Origin: Pseudomonadota bacterium
Lineage (GTDB): Bacteria > Pseudomonadota > Gammaproteobacteria > Burkholderiales > Gallionellaceae
Length of the DNA: 53,409 nucleotides
Assembly: GCA_021783855.1 (NCBI GenBank)
Contig: JAJXTL010000002.1
Location: forward strand, 1 to 53,409
Direction: 5' to 3'
Shown in pieces: positions 27,769-37,440 of the stretch. Numbering within the stretch: position 1 is the first letter of the stretch; the number at the start of each line of letters is the position of its first letter. Under the pieces are notes generated by a model. The model did not search any database. It saw only the letters and a program-made list of their open reading frames with translations, and was not told the DNA's origin. The translations under genes and the position numbers were made by a program.

Positions 27769-30540
27769 TTAACCGCTGTTGCGCAAACCCGTTGCAATGC
27801 CGTTGATGGTCAGGTGAATGGCGCGCTTGACCGGTTCGCTATTGTCGCCCGCACGATGACGCTCCAGCAGGGATACTTGCAGGTGGTTGAGCGGGTCGAT
27901 GTAGGGAGTGCGGGTCTGCAGGCTGCGCGCAAACGCGGGGTTGTCCTGCAATAGGCTGGAGTTGCCGGTCACTTTGGAGAGCATTTCCAGGGTGGCCTCC
28001 CATTCGCCGTAAATCGCTCCAAAGATCCGCTCGCGCAGTTCCACGTCTTCCACGAGACCGGCATAACGCGAGGCGATACCCATGTCGGTCTTGGATAACA
28101 CCATGTCCATGTTCGACATCAATCCGCGGAAGAACGCCCAGTTCTTGTACATGGCCTGCAGTTGCGCAAGACCAGCTTCGCCTTCGCGAGCGATGAACTG
28201 CTGCACCGCACTGCCGAAGCCCAGCCAGCCCGGCAGCAGCGTGCGGTTCAGACCCCAGCTGAACACCCAGGGGATCGCGCGCAAATCCTCGATGCGATCC
28301 GAGGCTTTGCGTGAAGACGGACGGCTGCCGATGTTGAGTTCGGCAATTTCGCGTATCGGCGTGGAAGTGAAAAAATATTCGGTGAAGCCGGGCGTTTCAT
28401 AGACCAGTTTACGGTACGCGGCAAATGCGCCCAGGCTTAAATCTTCCATGATGCGGTGAAATTCCGGCATCGAACTGTCCGCGCCGTGATGATGCAGCAG
28501 GGTCGCTTCCATGGTCGCGGCGATCAGCGTTTCAAGATTGCGCTGGCCGATTTCCGGGTTGGAGTATTTGCTGGAAATCACCTCGCCCTGCTCGGTGATG
28601 CGGATCTGCCCGTTCACGCTGCCCGGCGGTTGCGCCAGAATGGCGTCATAGCTGGGGCCGCCGCCGCGACCGACGGTGCCGCCCCGGCCATGGAACAAAC
28701 GCAGTTCAATGCCGTATTTTGAAAACACTTTCACCAGTTCCAGTTCGGCCTTATACAGTTCCCAGTTGGCGGTGACGTAGCCGCCGTCCTTGTTGCTGTC
28801 CGAATAGCCCAGCATCACTTCCTGCGTGTTGCCACGATGGGCCAGCAACTGGCGATAGTAGGGAATAGCGAACAGCGCGTCCATGATGGGGCCGCAACTG
28901 CGCAGGTCTTCGATGGTCTCAAATAACGGAATGATATTGACATGCAGCGTGTCATTGCCTTCCAGCAGGCCGGTCTGTTGCAGCATCAGCGCCAGTTCCA
29001 GCATGTCGCTGACAGAATCGGTCTTGGAGATGATGTGATTGGGCAGTGCGGCCCTGCCAAAGCGCCGGTGTATGTCCGCAGCGGCCTGCATGATGCGCAA
29101 CTCGCTTTGTACCACATCTGAGTATTTTTCAAGCTCGACCATCAGCGGTTTACCCGCCTGCAGCGTGTCGAGCAGCACCTGGCGCCGCTCCGCTTCGTTA
29201 AGGTCGGCATAATTGCCGATCGAAGCGCCATGCGTCAACAGTTCGCTGACGGTTTGTTCGTGTATCGCGCTGTGCTGGCGCATATCCAATGGCGCCAGAT
29301 GAAAACCGAAGATCTCTGCTGCGCGGCGCAGATTGGACAGACGTCCGCGCGCCAGATAAGTGGCGCCGTGCCGATACAGCGAATCGATCAGTATGTCCAG
29401 ATCGGCGATAAACTGCTCAGGCGTGGCGTAAGGCAGGGCCGCCTTATCCACCGGCGGCAGATGCGATATTTCGTGACCGAGTTGGCGTGCGGTGGCCGAC
29501 AGGCGCGAATAAATCAGTATCAGCGCACGGCGATAAGGCTCATCGATTCGGCTGACTGCGGTATCAGGAGACGCATCGGATAGCTCGCGCAATTCGTCGC
29601 TGACATCGACAAGACGGTCGGTCAGGGAGAGGCGTCGGCCCAGAAGATGTGCTTCTTTCAAATAATGTTCGAACGCCACTTCGGAATGCTGCTGCACGGC
29701 AAACTGCATGACATCGTGCGTCACAAAAGGATTGCCGTCGCGGTCGCCGCCTATCCAGCTGCCTACTTTCAACAGGGAGGGTACTTTGATGTCCTTGTCA
29801 AAGCGCGCTTCAAGCTGGTTTTCCAGATTGGCATAAATTCTGGGGATTTCCTTCAGAAAGGTGTAGCGGTAAAACTCCAGTCCGTTATTGATTTCGTCGT
29901 GCACGGTCAGCTTGGCGGTGCGCAGCATGCGCGTCTGCCAGAGGATCAGTATGAACCGGCGCAGCGCATTCTCATTGGCAGCGATTTCATCCGGCGTCAT
30001 GTCGAGGCGATCGCGGCTGGACATCAGCCCGGAGATAGTCAGATGACAATCGAGTATGCTTTTACGCTGTACTTCAGTGGGATGTGCGGTCAGTACCGGC
30101 GAGATCAACGCGTGGTCGAGAAATGCCTGCAGGGTGTTTTTGCTGACCGGCTTTTCTTCGAGCCGGTCAAGCGCAAGCAGCAGGCTGCCGTCTTTTGGCG
30201 GCAGGCCCGCCTTGAGGTCTGCGCGATGGCGACGGTCGTTGTGCAGGTCTTCGGCGATGTTGGATAATTGCGAAAAATAACTGAAGGCGCGTACCACGAC
30301 CAGTGTCTCGTCGGGAGTCAGCGCATCGAGCATCTGCTCCAGTTTCTCCCCGTCGCGCACGTCCTGAGTCTTGCGAAAACGCACTGCGGATCGACGCACG
30401 CTTTCGACCAGTTGAAAGGTTTCTTCACCTTCTTGTTCGCGCAGCGTGTCGCCCAGGATGCGCCCGAGCAGGCGCACATCCTCGCGGAGTGGTAAATCTT
30501 TGCTGGAAATATCGACAGAAGCAGAAAATAAATTCATCAT
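27769..30540 (-). CDS. ppc: Phosphoenolpyruvate carboxylase
   Basis: Ppc carboxylates phosphoenolpyruvate to oxaloacetate, replenishing the TCA cycle. The 923 residues carry the active-site motifs HPTEVQRKSILDCH near 155, the lysine loop GYSDSNKDGGY near 575, and FHGRGGTVGRGGGP near 610. The extreme C-terminus ends in NGIATGLRNSG, as in active enzymes. I chose the ATG at 30540; a second ATG follows directly at 30537, and a TTG four codons earlier is less likely. It is divergent from hemC across a 78-base spacer. Confidence 0.96.
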   Translation of the reverse strand: MMNLFSASVDISSKDLPLREDVRLLGRILGDTLREQEGEETFQLVESVRRSAVRFRKTQDVRDGEKLEQMLDALTPDETLVVVRAFSYFSQLSNIAEDLHNDRRHRADLKAGLPPKDGSLLLALDRLEEKPVSKNTLQAFLDHALISPVLTAHPTEVQRKSILDCHLTISGLMSSRDRLDMTPDEIAANENALRRFILILWQTRMLRTAKLTVHDEINNGLEFYRYTFLKEIPRIYANLENQLEARFDKDIKVPSLLKVGSWIGGDRDGNPFVTHDVMQFAVQQHSEVAFEHYLKEAHLLGRRLSLTDRLVDVSDELRELSDASPDTAVSRIDEPYRRALILIYSRLSATARQLGHEISHLPPVDKAALPYATPEQFIADLDILIDSLYRHGATYLARGRLSNLRRAAEIFGFHLAPLDMRQHSAIHEQTVSELLTHGASIGNYADLNEAERRQVLLDTLQAGKPLMVELEKYSDVVQSELRIMQAAADIHRRFGRAALPNHIISKTDSVSDMLELALMLQQTGLLEGNDTLHVNIIPLFETIEDLRSCGPIMDALFAIPYYRQLLAHRGNTQEVMLGYSDSNKDGGYVTANWELYKAELELVKVFSKYGIELRLFHGRGGTVGRGGGPSYDAILAQPPGSVNGQIRITEQGEVISSKYSNPEIGQRNLETLIAATMEATLLHHHGADSSMPEFHRIMEDLSLGAFAAYRKLVYETPGFTEYFFTSTPIREIAELNIGSRPSSRKASDRIEDLRAIPWVFSWGLNRTLLPGWLGFGSAVQQFIAREGEAGLAQLQAMYKNWAFFRGLMSNMDMVLSKTDMGIASRYAGLVEDVELRERIFGAIYGEWEATLEMLSKVTGNSSLLQDNPAFARSLQTRTPYIDPLNHLQVSLLERHRAGDNSEPVKRAIHLTINGIATGLRNSG

Positions 30541-30574
30541 GGCTATACGCAAATAAGCGCGGCTGCCTCCGTGT

Positions 30575-30580
30575 TAGAAT
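30575..30580 (+). promoter_or_regulatory. Possible -10 element of the hem operon
   Basis: TAGAAT lies 38 bases before the hemC ATG in the short spacer shared with ppc. No good -35 hexamer stands at the usual distance. It is the best -10-like hexamer in the spacer. Confidence 0.25.
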
Positions 30581-30618
30581 GCACCGCGTAATTAATCATA
30601 AAAATTCAGGATATTTCG

Positions 30619-31578
30619 ATGAGACCAGTTTCTTCAGTTCCGTCCTCAATCATACCGCTGGCTCGTCTGGTGATCGCATCGCGCGAAAGCGCGCTGGCCA
30701 TGTGGCAAGCAGAACACATCAGGGACCGGTTGCGTGCATTATATCCGCAAACTGATGTCAGTATTCTGGGTATGACCACGCAAGGCGATCAGATTCTGGA
30801 TGTCAGCCTGTCGAAAATCGGCGGCAAGGGGCTATTTGTCAAGGAGCTGGAAACAGCGCTGGAGGATGGCCGCGCCGACTTTGCCGTGCATTCGCTGAAA
30901 GATGTGCCTATGGTGCTGCCGGATGGTTTCGTGCTGGCAGCGATAGGCGAACGCGAAGACCCGCATGATGCCTTTGTTTCAAACAATTACGCCAATCTGG
31001 CCGCGCTGCCTGCCGGCGCCGTGGTGGGAACCTCCAGTTTGCGCCGCGAAAGCCAGCTGCGCGCGCGTTTCCCGCATCTTAAAATCGAGCCGTTGCGCGG
31101 CAACGTGCAGACCCGTTTGCGCAAGCTGGACGAGGGGCAATATGCCGCGATCATTCTTGCAGCGGCAGGACTGAAGCGGCTGGGGCTAGCCAGCCGCATC
31201 CGCGCCATCATTTCCAGCGCAGACAGTCTGCCGGCTGTCGGGCAGGGCGCGCTGGGGATAGAGTGCCGTGCGGATCGCAGCGACGTGATTGCCATGCTGC
31301 AACCGTTGCATCATCCCGATACCGCCGCCTGCGTGCTGGCCGAGCGGGCCATGAGCCGAGCGCTGAACGGAAGTTGTCAGGTGCCGTTAGGCGGATTCGC
31401 GACTGTTGAAGAAGGTCGGTTGCAGATGCGTGGTTTTGTCGCAAGCCCTGACGGGCAGCGCATGGTGCGCGCAGAAGCGACAGGCGATATTGCCCACCCG
31501 GAAGCGTTGGGCAAGCGGATCGCCGATGAATTGCGGTTGCTGGGAGCGGGCGAGATTTTAGCCGCGCTCAATGGCTAA
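30619..31578 (+). CDS. hemC: Hydroxymethylbilane synthase (porphobilinogen deaminase)
   Basis: HemC joins four porphobilinogen units into hydroxymethylbilane, the third shared step of tetrapyrrole synthesis. The 319 residues include [28 protein letters not shown], the [12 protein letters not shown] motif, [11 protein letters not shown] and GNVQTRL. The cysteine that holds the dipyrromethane cofactor is in [11 protein letters not shown]. The N-terminus [11 protein letters not shown] is about 15 residues longer than in some homologues. It is the first gene of hemC-D-X-Y and overlaps hemD by 8 bases. Confidence 0.96.
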   Translation: MRPVSSVPSSIIPLARLVIASRESALAMWQAEHIRDRLRALYPQTDVSILGMTTQGDQILDVSLSKIGGKGLFVKELETALEDGRADFAVHSLKDVPMVLPDGFVLAAIGEREDPHDAFVSNNYANLAALPAGAVVGTSSLRRESQLRARFPHLKIEPLRGNVQTRLRKLDEGQYAAIILAAAGLKRLGLASRIRAIISSADSLPAVGQGALGIECRADRSDVIAMLQPLHHPDTAACVLAERAMSRALNGSCQVPLGGFATVEEGRLQMRGFVASPDGQRMVRAEATGDIAHPEALGKRIADELRLLGAGEILAALNG

Positions 31579-32368
31579 GTTACCTCTTGCCGGTCTGAAG
31601 ATTGTGGTCACGCGACCGCGTGAGCAGGCGGCGCATCTGGCACAGGCGATCGGGCGGTCGGGCGGGATACCCTTGCTGCATCCCTTGCTGGAAATCGCAC
31701 CCGTGCAGGATGCGGGCGCGCTGAAGATGCAGGTTTCACGGCTGGCGGCAGCCGATCTGGCCATTTTTATCAGTCCGAATGCCGTGCAATACGGCATGGC
31801 GGCGATACGGGCTGCAGGTATCCCGTTGCCGTCTGATCTGAAAAACGCCACGATTGGTCCGGGCAGCGCGCAGGCCTTGCGCGAACTGGGCATCAGCGAG
31901 CTGCTGGTGCCGTCCGCACGGCACGACAGCGAAGGATTGCTGGAATTATTGCCGCATGTTGCAGGGTGGCGGGTGATGATCTTTCGCGGGGATGGCGGTC
32001 GCGAGTTGCTGGGTGATACGCTAAGCGCGCGCGGGGCTATTGTCGAATATGTGACTTGCTATCGTCGCAGCAAGCCTGTTCTGGATGCGGGTGAGTGGCT
32101 GAATGCTCATCCTGACGCGATGCTGGTGACCAGCAGCGAAGCGCTGGCTCATTTGCGGCAGATCGCGCAGCCGGCCTTGCGCGGTACGCCGCTATTCGTG
32201 CCGCATCCGCGCATAGCCGAACTGGCGCGCCGGCAGGGTTGGATGCAAGTGTATCTGACGGAGGCGGGCGATGAGGGTTTGTTGTCCGGCCTGCTGGAAT
32301 GGGCAGGAAAGCGGGAGTCAGGAATCAGGCGCGAGGATCGAGGATTGCGGATTGAGGGCGGAGTATGA
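31571..32368 (+). CDS. hemD: Uroporphyrinogen-III synthase
   Basis: HemD closes hydroxymethylbilane into uroporphyrinogen III with inversion of ring D. The family is poorly conserved, but the 265 residues show [17 protein letters not shown] at the N-terminus, [23 protein letters not shown] and [12 protein letters not shown] near the C-terminus, all typical. Gene order supports the call. The last 15 or so codons ([17 protein letters not shown]) arise from GGATTGAGGAT-like DNA resembling the repeat near ruvX and pyrX, so the native C-terminus was probably shorter. It ends in a TATGA overlap with hemX. Confidence 0.92.
   Translation: MAKLPLAGLKIVVTRPREQAAHLAQAIGRSGGIPLLHPLLEIAPVQDAGALKMQVSRLAAADLAIFISPNAVQYGMAAIRAAGIPLPSDLKNATIGPGSAQALRELGISELLVPSARHDSEGLLELLPHVAGWRVMIFRGDGGRELLGDTLSARGAIVEYVTCYRRSKPVLDAGEWLNAHPDAMLVTSSEALAHLRQIAQPALRGTPLFVPHPRIAELARRQGWMQVYLTEAGDEGLLSGLLEWAGKRESGIRREDRGLRIEGGV
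32318..32358 (+). repeat. GGATTGAGGAT-type repeat fragment in the hemD 3' end
   Basis: CAGGAATCAGGCGCGAGGAT followed by CGAGGATTGCGGATTGAGG resembles the heptamer-rich part of the repeats at 20594 and 23428 but lacks the palindrome. It encodes the tail of HemD. Confidence 0.45.
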
Positions 32369-33465
32369 GCGATAAACCAGACAGCGAATCGAACGGACAG
32401 GATGCTTCCCGCAAGACATCGATGGCCGACCTGTTTGCAAGGATCAGCCTTACCCAGTTGACGCTGATCGTGCTGGTCATGATTTTTGTCTGGCAATGGC
32501 TGGATGGTCACCGGGCGATTAACGCCATGAGGGAAGATCTGGCCAAAAAAATCGCCGAGATGGATGGCGCAGCAAAAGCCAACGCGATACTGATTGCGCA
32601 AAATCAGGATGAGGTGCGCGCGATGTCGGGCAGGGTGGCAACCCTTGAGACATACTACGATCAGGCGCAGAACCAGCGCGCCGCGCTGGAGGCGTTATAC
32701 AACAACCTGTCCATCAGCCGTGATGAAACCGCGCTGGCGGATGTCGAACAATTGCTGTTGATTGCCGGGCAGCAATTGCAGTTGTCCGGCAATGTGAAAG
32801 CGGCGCTGATCGCCATGGAAAGCGCCGATAACCGCTTGCAGCGTATGGACAGACCCGCGTTCAACGGCCTGCGCAAATCCATCGGTCAGGATATAGACAA
32901 GCTGCGCGCGTTGCCCAGAGTGGATGTTTCGGGAATAAACCTTAAAATCAACCGGTTGTTGTCGGCAGTGGACGAGCTTCCGCTGGTTGACCGGCATCGG
33001 CCCTCTGAAAATGCAGCGGAGCAGACAAAGCCTGCGATGGTCAACGAATCCGCCTGGCAAAAATGGGCGCACGCCATCTGGCTGGAGGTCAAACAACTGG
33101 TGCGGATAGAGAACACGAATCTTACGCAAATTGCGCTGTTGCCGCCCAATCAGGAGTTTTTCCTGCGCGAAAATCTCAAGATGCGTCTGATCTCGGCGCG
33201 GCTTGCGCTTTTGTCGCGCGATGAGGAGAGTTTCCGGCAGGAATTGAAAACGGCCAGACTCTGGACAGCGCGCTATTTTGACGTCAAGTCGCCGGAAGGC
33301 TCACACATGATGGATGAACTGGGCAAGCTGGCTGAGGCGAGCATCAATATCGAACTGCCCGACATCGGGGGCAGTCTGCAAGCTGTGCGCAATTACCGGC
33401 TGAGCCACGAGAGCGCGGTGGACAGCGGCACGCCGCGCAGCTTGCCGAAAAAGACTGCGCGATGA
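32365..33465 (+). CDS. hemX: HemX-family membrane-anchored protein
   Basis: The 366-residue protein has a short cytoplasmic N-terminus, one membrane span near residues 30-48 (LTQLTLIVLVMIFVWQWL) and a long, mainly helical domain starting with a coiled coil (MREDLAKKIAEMDGAAKANA). This matches HemX, often labelled uroporphyrinogen-III methyltransferase, although the methyltransferase domain itself is absent here. Its role in haem synthesis is unproven; it may scaffold the pathway at the membrane. It is translationally coupled to hemD by ATGA and overlaps hemY by 4 bases. Confidence 0.88.
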   Translation: MSDKPDSESNGQDASRKTSMADLFARISLTQLTLIVLVMIFVWQWLDGHRAINAMREDLAKKIAEMDGAAKANAILIAQNQDEVRAMSGRVATLETYYDQAQNQRAALEALYNNLSISRDETALADVEQLLLIAGQQLQLSGNVKAALIAMESADNRLQRMDRPAFNGLRKSIGQDIDKLRALPRVDVSGINLKINRLLSAVDELPLVDRHRPSENAAEQTKPAMVNESAWQKWAHAIWLEVKQLVRIENTNLTQIALLPPNQEFFLRENLKMRLISARLALLSRDEESFRQELKTARLWTARYFDVKSPEGSHMMDELGKLAEASINIELPDIGGSLQAVRNYRLSHESAVDSGTPRSLPKKTAR

Positions 33466-33968
33466 AATACCTGATCTCGATTCTGTTGCTCTTTTCGGCG
33501 GCAGTCGCACTGGGTACGATGTTACAGAACACCGCCTACGTGCTGCTGGTGTATCCGCCGTATCGCATCGAGTTATCTCTCAAGCTGTTTGCCGTAGTAT
33601 TGTTGCTGGTATTGGTGCTCGGGCACTGGTTGATGCAATTGCTGTCCGATACCACTCGTTTGCCTGCCGTGGTGCAGAAAATGCGTCAGGAACGCGCTCA
33701 AGGCAATTCGCGCAAACTGCTGGATGTGACACTGAGGGCGTTTTTTGAAGGCCGCTATCAGGATGCGGAAAAGGCAGCCGTGCGTGCCATCAAACACGGT
33801 GAAACGTCGGTGATTTACCCGATTATCGCGGCTCGCGCAGCGCATGAGCTGGGAGAGTCGGTGCGGCGCGACGAATATCTGTCCAAAGCTGGGCGCGAAT
33901 TTCAGGGCGATTCCACGATGCGCCTGCTGTCGGATGTCAGATCGCATTTCGGGCAGCCCAAGCCCTGA
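33462..33968 (+). CDS. hemY: Short HemY-like protein (N-terminal domain only)
   Basis: Proteobacterial HemY proteins usually have about 400 residues: two N-terminal membrane spans and a TPR domain. This one has 168. Both spans are present (LISILLLFSAAVALGTML at 4-21 and LFAVVLLLVLVLGHWLMQLL at 42-61). The first TPR-like helices follow (ALRAFFEGRYQDAEKAAVRAI; AARAAHELGESVRRDEYL), and then the frame ends in SHFGQPKP. No remainder of the family is visible downstream; the next gene runs the other way. It is either a lineage-specific short form or a 3'-deleted gene. Its membership in the haem operon is clear. Confidence 0.85.
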   Translation: MKYLISILLLFSAAVALGTMLQNTAYVLLVYPPYRIELSLKLFAVVLLLVLVLGHWLMQLLSDTTRLPAVVQKMRQERAQGNSRKLLDVTLRAFFEGRYQDAEKAAVRAIKHGETSVIYPIIAARAAHELGESVRRDEYLSKAGREFQGDSTMRLLSDVRSHFGQPKP

Positions 33969-34001
33969 AAAGCGCTGTTTGCGGGCAAATCGGATAGGGC
34001 A

Positions 34002-34271
34002 TTACATCGAATTCCACTTGGTGCAATAGCCGTTCGGGGAAATTTCATCGTCTCCCGGAATGAGTTTGCAGCCGCCCGAATCCTTATCGGATTTTCCGGG
34101 CAGAAATTCCAGGCAGGCGGTGCAGCTCATGCCGTCGATAGGCGTATTCCGGTATTGCAATTGCGCACGCACGGTGGCGTTGCTGGCCGCATTGGCCTGT
34201 CGGTCTAAAAGCGGTATCAGCAGCAGCGCTGCACTCACCTTCTTTAAAAAGTGTCGTCGTGTCGAGTTCAT
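34002..34271 (-). CDS. High-potential iron-sulfur protein (HiPIP)
   Basis: This is a small periplasmic [4Fe-4S] electron carrier of 89 residues. The N-terminus has a twin-arginine signal (STRRHFLKKVSAALLLIPLL) and a likely cleavage site after RQANA. The mature part holds four cysteines spaced as in HiPIPs: CTAC, then one after 14 residues and one after a further 15. Twin-arginine export fits a cluster inserted in the cytoplasm. HiPIPs carry electrons to oxidases or photosystems and in some bacteria act in iron or thiosulfate oxidation; the partner here is unknown. I chose the ATG at 34271, which places the arginines at residues 4-5. It lies 57 bases after the ABC exporter gene on the same strand. 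Confidence 0.9.
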   Translation of the reverse strand: MNSTRRHFLKKVSAALLLIPLLDRQANAASNATVRAQLQYRNTPIDGMSCTACLEFLPGKSDKDSGGCKLIPGDDEISPNGYCTKWNSM

Positions 34272-34328
34272 TATGTTCAGTCGTTCTTCCGTAAAAAGGT
34301 TAAACACGCAATACGCTTGCGGTTTGAA

Positions 34329-36182
34329 TCAGGCCGCTTCCCTGTTTTCCGGTAACACCTCGGCGAGAAAACCGCCGGACTGATGTTGCCACAGCGCGGC
34401 ATACAGTCCGTTGCGACTCAGTAGTTCATCGTGGGTGCCCTGTTCGATGATTTTTCCCTGATCGAGCACGATCAGGCGGTCCAGACGGGCGATGGTGGAT
34501 AAGCGGTGCGCGATGGCGATCACCGTCTTGCCGGCCATCAGGCCGATCAGTTGCTCCTGAATGCTCGCTTCAATCTCGCTGTCGAGCGCCGAGGTGGCTT
34601 CGTCGAGCAACAGGATGGGCGCACCTTTCAGAATCACGCGGGCAATGGCGATGCGCTGGCGCTGTCCGCCTGAAAGTTTCACGCCGCGTTCGCCGACATG
34701 GGCCTCGTAGCCCGTACGATTATTCCAGTCGCGCAAACCCAGAATGAAGTCGTGCGCCTGCGCCTGTCCGGCGGCCGCTTCGATTTCGGTCTGTGTGGCC
34801 TGCGGACGACCATAGCGGATATTGTCCGCAATCGAGCGGTGCAGCAGGGACGTGTCCTGCGTGACCAGACCGACCTGGGTGCGCAGGCTTTCCTGGGTGA
34901 CGTGCCGGATATCCTGTCCGTCTATGGTGATGCTGCCCTGCTCGACGTCTGAAAAGCGCAACAGCAGGTTGACCAGCGTCGATTTCCCGGCGCCGGAACG
35001 GCCGATCAACCCGATGCGCTCGCCGGGGCGCACGACGAGGTCGATGTTGTCAATGACCGGTTTGCCCGAACCGTAACCGAAACTGACGTGATCGAAGCGT
35101 ATCTCCCCACGCGTGACCTGAAGCGGCACGGCATGAGGTTCATCCACCAGCGCATGAGGTACGGAGATGGTTTCCATGCCATCCTGTACCACGCCGACAT
35201 TTTCGAAAATTCCGGCCACTTCAAAGGATACCCAGCCCGCCATATTGGTGATCTGCCAGACCAGCGGCAGGGCGGTTGCAACCTGACTGGCGCTAAGCAT
35301 TCCGTGTGCCCACAGGTTCAGGCCGATCGCTGTCGTACTCACCAGCAGCAAGGCGTTCAAGGACTGCAGAGTAAACATGAAGCGGCTGGTCATGCGCATG
35401 TGGCGCGAAATGGCTTCCTGATGTTCGTCCATCACATCGCGCACATAGGTATCCTCATCGATCACCCGGGCAAACAGCTTGACGGTCAGGATGTTGGTGT
35501 AGCTGTCGACTACGCGCGCCATCACCTTGGAGCGCACATCTGAACTCAGTTTGGCCAGTTCGCGCAGGCGCGGCACAAAATAGCGCAGAAATACCGCGTA
35601 GGACAGCAGCCAGATCACGGTGGGCAGGCTCAGACGCCAGTCGAAGCGGGAAATCAGGATCAGCGAAAAAATGCCGTAGGTGGACAGATACAGCCCTGCG
35701 CGGATCGACGACATCACGCTGTCGCGCAGCGATTGCGCGGTCTGCATCACGCGGTTGGCGATGCGTCCGGCAAAGTCTTTCTGGAAGAAGGGCCAGCTGT
35801 GCCGCACCACATGCCAGTGGCTTTGCCAGCGCACGAGGCTCGTCGCGCCCGGCGTCAAGGCGTTAAAACGTATTGCGATATCCGAAAATTGCAGCAAGGG
35901 TCGGACGATCAGTACAACGAGGATCATAAACATTAAAACAGGCGCCTGTGCGCTCAGCGCCGCCGCCCGATCCGCTGCCGCCATCAACGCGACCAGCTTG
36001 CCGATAAACACGGGAATGCTCATGTCGGCCAGCGCAACACACAGGCTGGTGATCAGCATGGCGGTATACGGCCAGGGCGTTTGCCGGACGAAATGCCAGT
36101 AAAAGGATAGCAGCCCGACCGGTGGCGTACTCGCCTGGTGTGCACGGGTTCCGTGAATGAGGGATTCGAGAAACTTGAACAT
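34329..36182 (-). CDS. ABC exporter, fused membrane and ATPase domains
   Basis: This half-transporter of 617 residues has six membrane spans in the first 330 residues and a C-terminal ATPase. Walker A is GRSGAGKSTL, the signature is LSGGQRQRIAIAR, Walker B is ILLLDEATSALD, and the H-loop is AHRLSTIARL. It resembles the MsbA/multidrug exporter group and probably works as a homodimer. The substrate cannot be told from sequence. The ATG at 36182 is followed by MFKFLESLIHGTRAHQ, a plausible cytoplasmic lead. Confidence 0.9.
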   Translation of the reverse strand: MFKFLESLIHGTRAHQASTPPVGLLSFYWHFVRQTPWPYTAMLITSLCVALADMSIPVFIGKLVALMAAADRAAALSAQAPVLMFMILVVLIVRPLLQFSDIAIRFNALTPGATSLVRWQSHWHVVRHSWPFFQKDFAGRIANRVMQTAQSLRDSVMSSIRAGLYLSTYGIFSLILISRFDWRLSLPTVIWLLSYAVFLRYFVPRLRELAKLSSDVRSKVMARVVDSYTNILTVKLFARVIDEDTYVRDVMDEHQEAISRHMRMTSRFMFTLQSLNALLLVSTTAIGLNLWAHGMLSASQVATALPLVWQITNMAGWVSFEVAGIFENVGVVQDGMETISVPHALVDEPHAVPLQVTRGEIRFDHVSFGYGSGKPVIDNIDLVVRPGERIGLIGRSGAGKSTLVNLLLRFSDVEQGSITIDGQDIRHVTQESLRTQVGLVTQDTSLLHRSIADNIRYGRPQATQTEIEAAAGQAQAHDFILGLRDWNNRTGYEAHVGERGVKLSGGQRQRIAIARVILKGAPILLLDEATSALDSEIEASIQEQLIGLMAGKTVIAIAHRLSTIARLDRLIVLDQGKIIEQGTHDELLSRNGLYAALWQHQSGGFLAEVLPENREAA

Positions 36183-36552
36183 GTGGATTCAGGCTGTTTA
36201 ATGCATCGTTAATTGTTGAGCATTATAGGCGGTTAAGGCTGCGTAATCACGCGTAAGACTATGGTGACGTATGTTGCAGCCTGTATATTTGGCAGGTTTT
36301 TGAAAAATATGCCGGGAGACGTCAGGATAAGGGATAAACTGTTTTTTTATCAACCCACTAAAGCGTGTGAGCGTGCGTAGCGAAATTTCATAGCCTGTGA
36401 ATGATGAAATTGGGCAAAAACGAGTACACTGCATCCTGCTATAAGGCTACATGACAGGTGCCAGACAATACTCACTGAAGTTCGATGTGAAAAATTTGCA
36501 GCAAAAAAGCGGCTATTCGTGAGCAGCAACAAGGTGCCAATACCTGCACTTC
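36183..36552. other. Intergenic region, left edge of accessory block
   Basis: These 370 bases separate the ABC exporter from the accessory genes. Base composition shifts towards AT. Short frames exist on the minus strand (for example 36198-36434) but show no protein-like composition or ribosome site. I see no clear regulatory element. Confidence 0.3.
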
Positions 36553-36729
36553 ATGTATCTGATATCTGACGACTGCTATATCTATCAATGCCGATGTTGG
36601 CGAGTAGAATACCGAACAGTCTCAAGTCGGCCAATTGAGGATATTCAAGGTATAGAACACCCGGCAATAAAACTGATGGTCATGACACGCATCATTAATA
36701 TTGACAATGAAGACAAGCCGACAGAATAG
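36553..36729 (+). CDS. Possible small protein of 58 residues
   Basis: This frame reads MYLISDDCYIYQCRCWRVEY and so on, ending in an acidic tail INIDNEDKPTE. I do not recognise it. The acidic, non-repetitive composition looks more protein-like than nearby frames. The ribosome site is poor: AAGG lies about 20 bases upstream. It ends 32 bases before the ankyrin gene. It may be a genuine short accessory gene or chance. Confidence 0.3.
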   Translation: MYLISDDCYIYQCRCWRVEYRTVSSRPIEDIQGIEHPAIKLMVMTRIINIDNEDKPTE

Positions 36730-36761
36730 TATCTTTGAATATTGAGGGTGGTATAAGCATT

Positions 36762-37319
36762 ATGAGTAATCCAACCAAGGTTCCTACTGATGCTGGTGGC
36801 AATACAGAACTCATGCGCTGCTCCAGTGAGGGCGATATTGAAAATGCCACGCAGCTGCTGAAGGATGGGGTGGATATAAATGCGAGGAATAAGCAAGGTG
36901 CAACAGCTCTGCTTATCGGTGTATTGAACAATCAACCAGCAATGGTCGCTTTACTTCTCGGATATGGAGCTGATGTGACCATAGCTTCTTATAAAGGATT
37001 AACTCCTGAAGTATTGGCAACAAAAAATGGCAATATTGAACTTCTTAATTTATTAAGTGCTGTCAAAAAAACTGTTTCATATAACAACAATGAAATTGCT
37101 AATGAAGAGGGCTTTATTGATGGCGTTTTTTCGAAACAGGAAGCGCTAAGAAGAATTATTCGTGCTGCAAAAATAATTTTTGTAAATATCATTGGATGGT
37201 GCGTCTATGCATATGCTACAGACTTGTTTAGTCATCCAAAATATATTTCCCAAAGTATCTTTATAACGGGCATAGGTATTTGGTTGCAACTTCGTTATTT
37301 TAGATTGCGTAAAAAATGA
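36762..37319 (+). CDS. Ankyrin-repeat protein with C-terminal membrane module
   Basis: The 185-residue protein opens with about three ankyrin repeats (residues 12-100; GNTELMRCSSEGDIENATQLL, GATALLIGVLNNQPAMVALLL, GLTPEVLATKNGNIELLNLL). A linker follows, then two hydrophobic segments at about 138-175. Its C-terminus shares the pattern W-x2-Y-x-Y-x-T-D-L-F plus a second span with the 123-residue protein two genes downstream. Ankyrin repeats bind other proteins, so this may display them at the membrane. I chose the ATG at 36762 (MSNPTKV) over a TTG at 36735. The AT-rich codon use differs from the flanking core genes and suggests acquisition. Confidence 0.75.
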   Translation: MSNPTKVPTDAGGNTELMRCSSEGDIENATQLLKDGVDINARNKQGATALLIGVLNNQPAMVALLLGYGADVTIASYKGLTPEVLATKNGNIELLNLLSAVKKTVSYNNNEIANEEGFIDGVFSKQEALRRIIRAAKIIFVNIIGWCVYAYATDLFSHPKYISQSIFITGIGIWLQLRYFRLRKK

Positions 37320-37440
37320 TGTTGTAATAAAGCTTTAAACGTATATAAGATAAGTCCGCTGTTTCTGAACATAAATGAATCAGGTGGTTACTGAAGCTTT
37401 ACTAATTGCAATAGCACTGACCGCTGGACTCGACTAATAA

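Noticed and set aside
36198..36434. Minus-strand frame of 78 codons
   Set aside because: No ribosome site, no protein-like pattern, and it lies in an AT-rich spacer.
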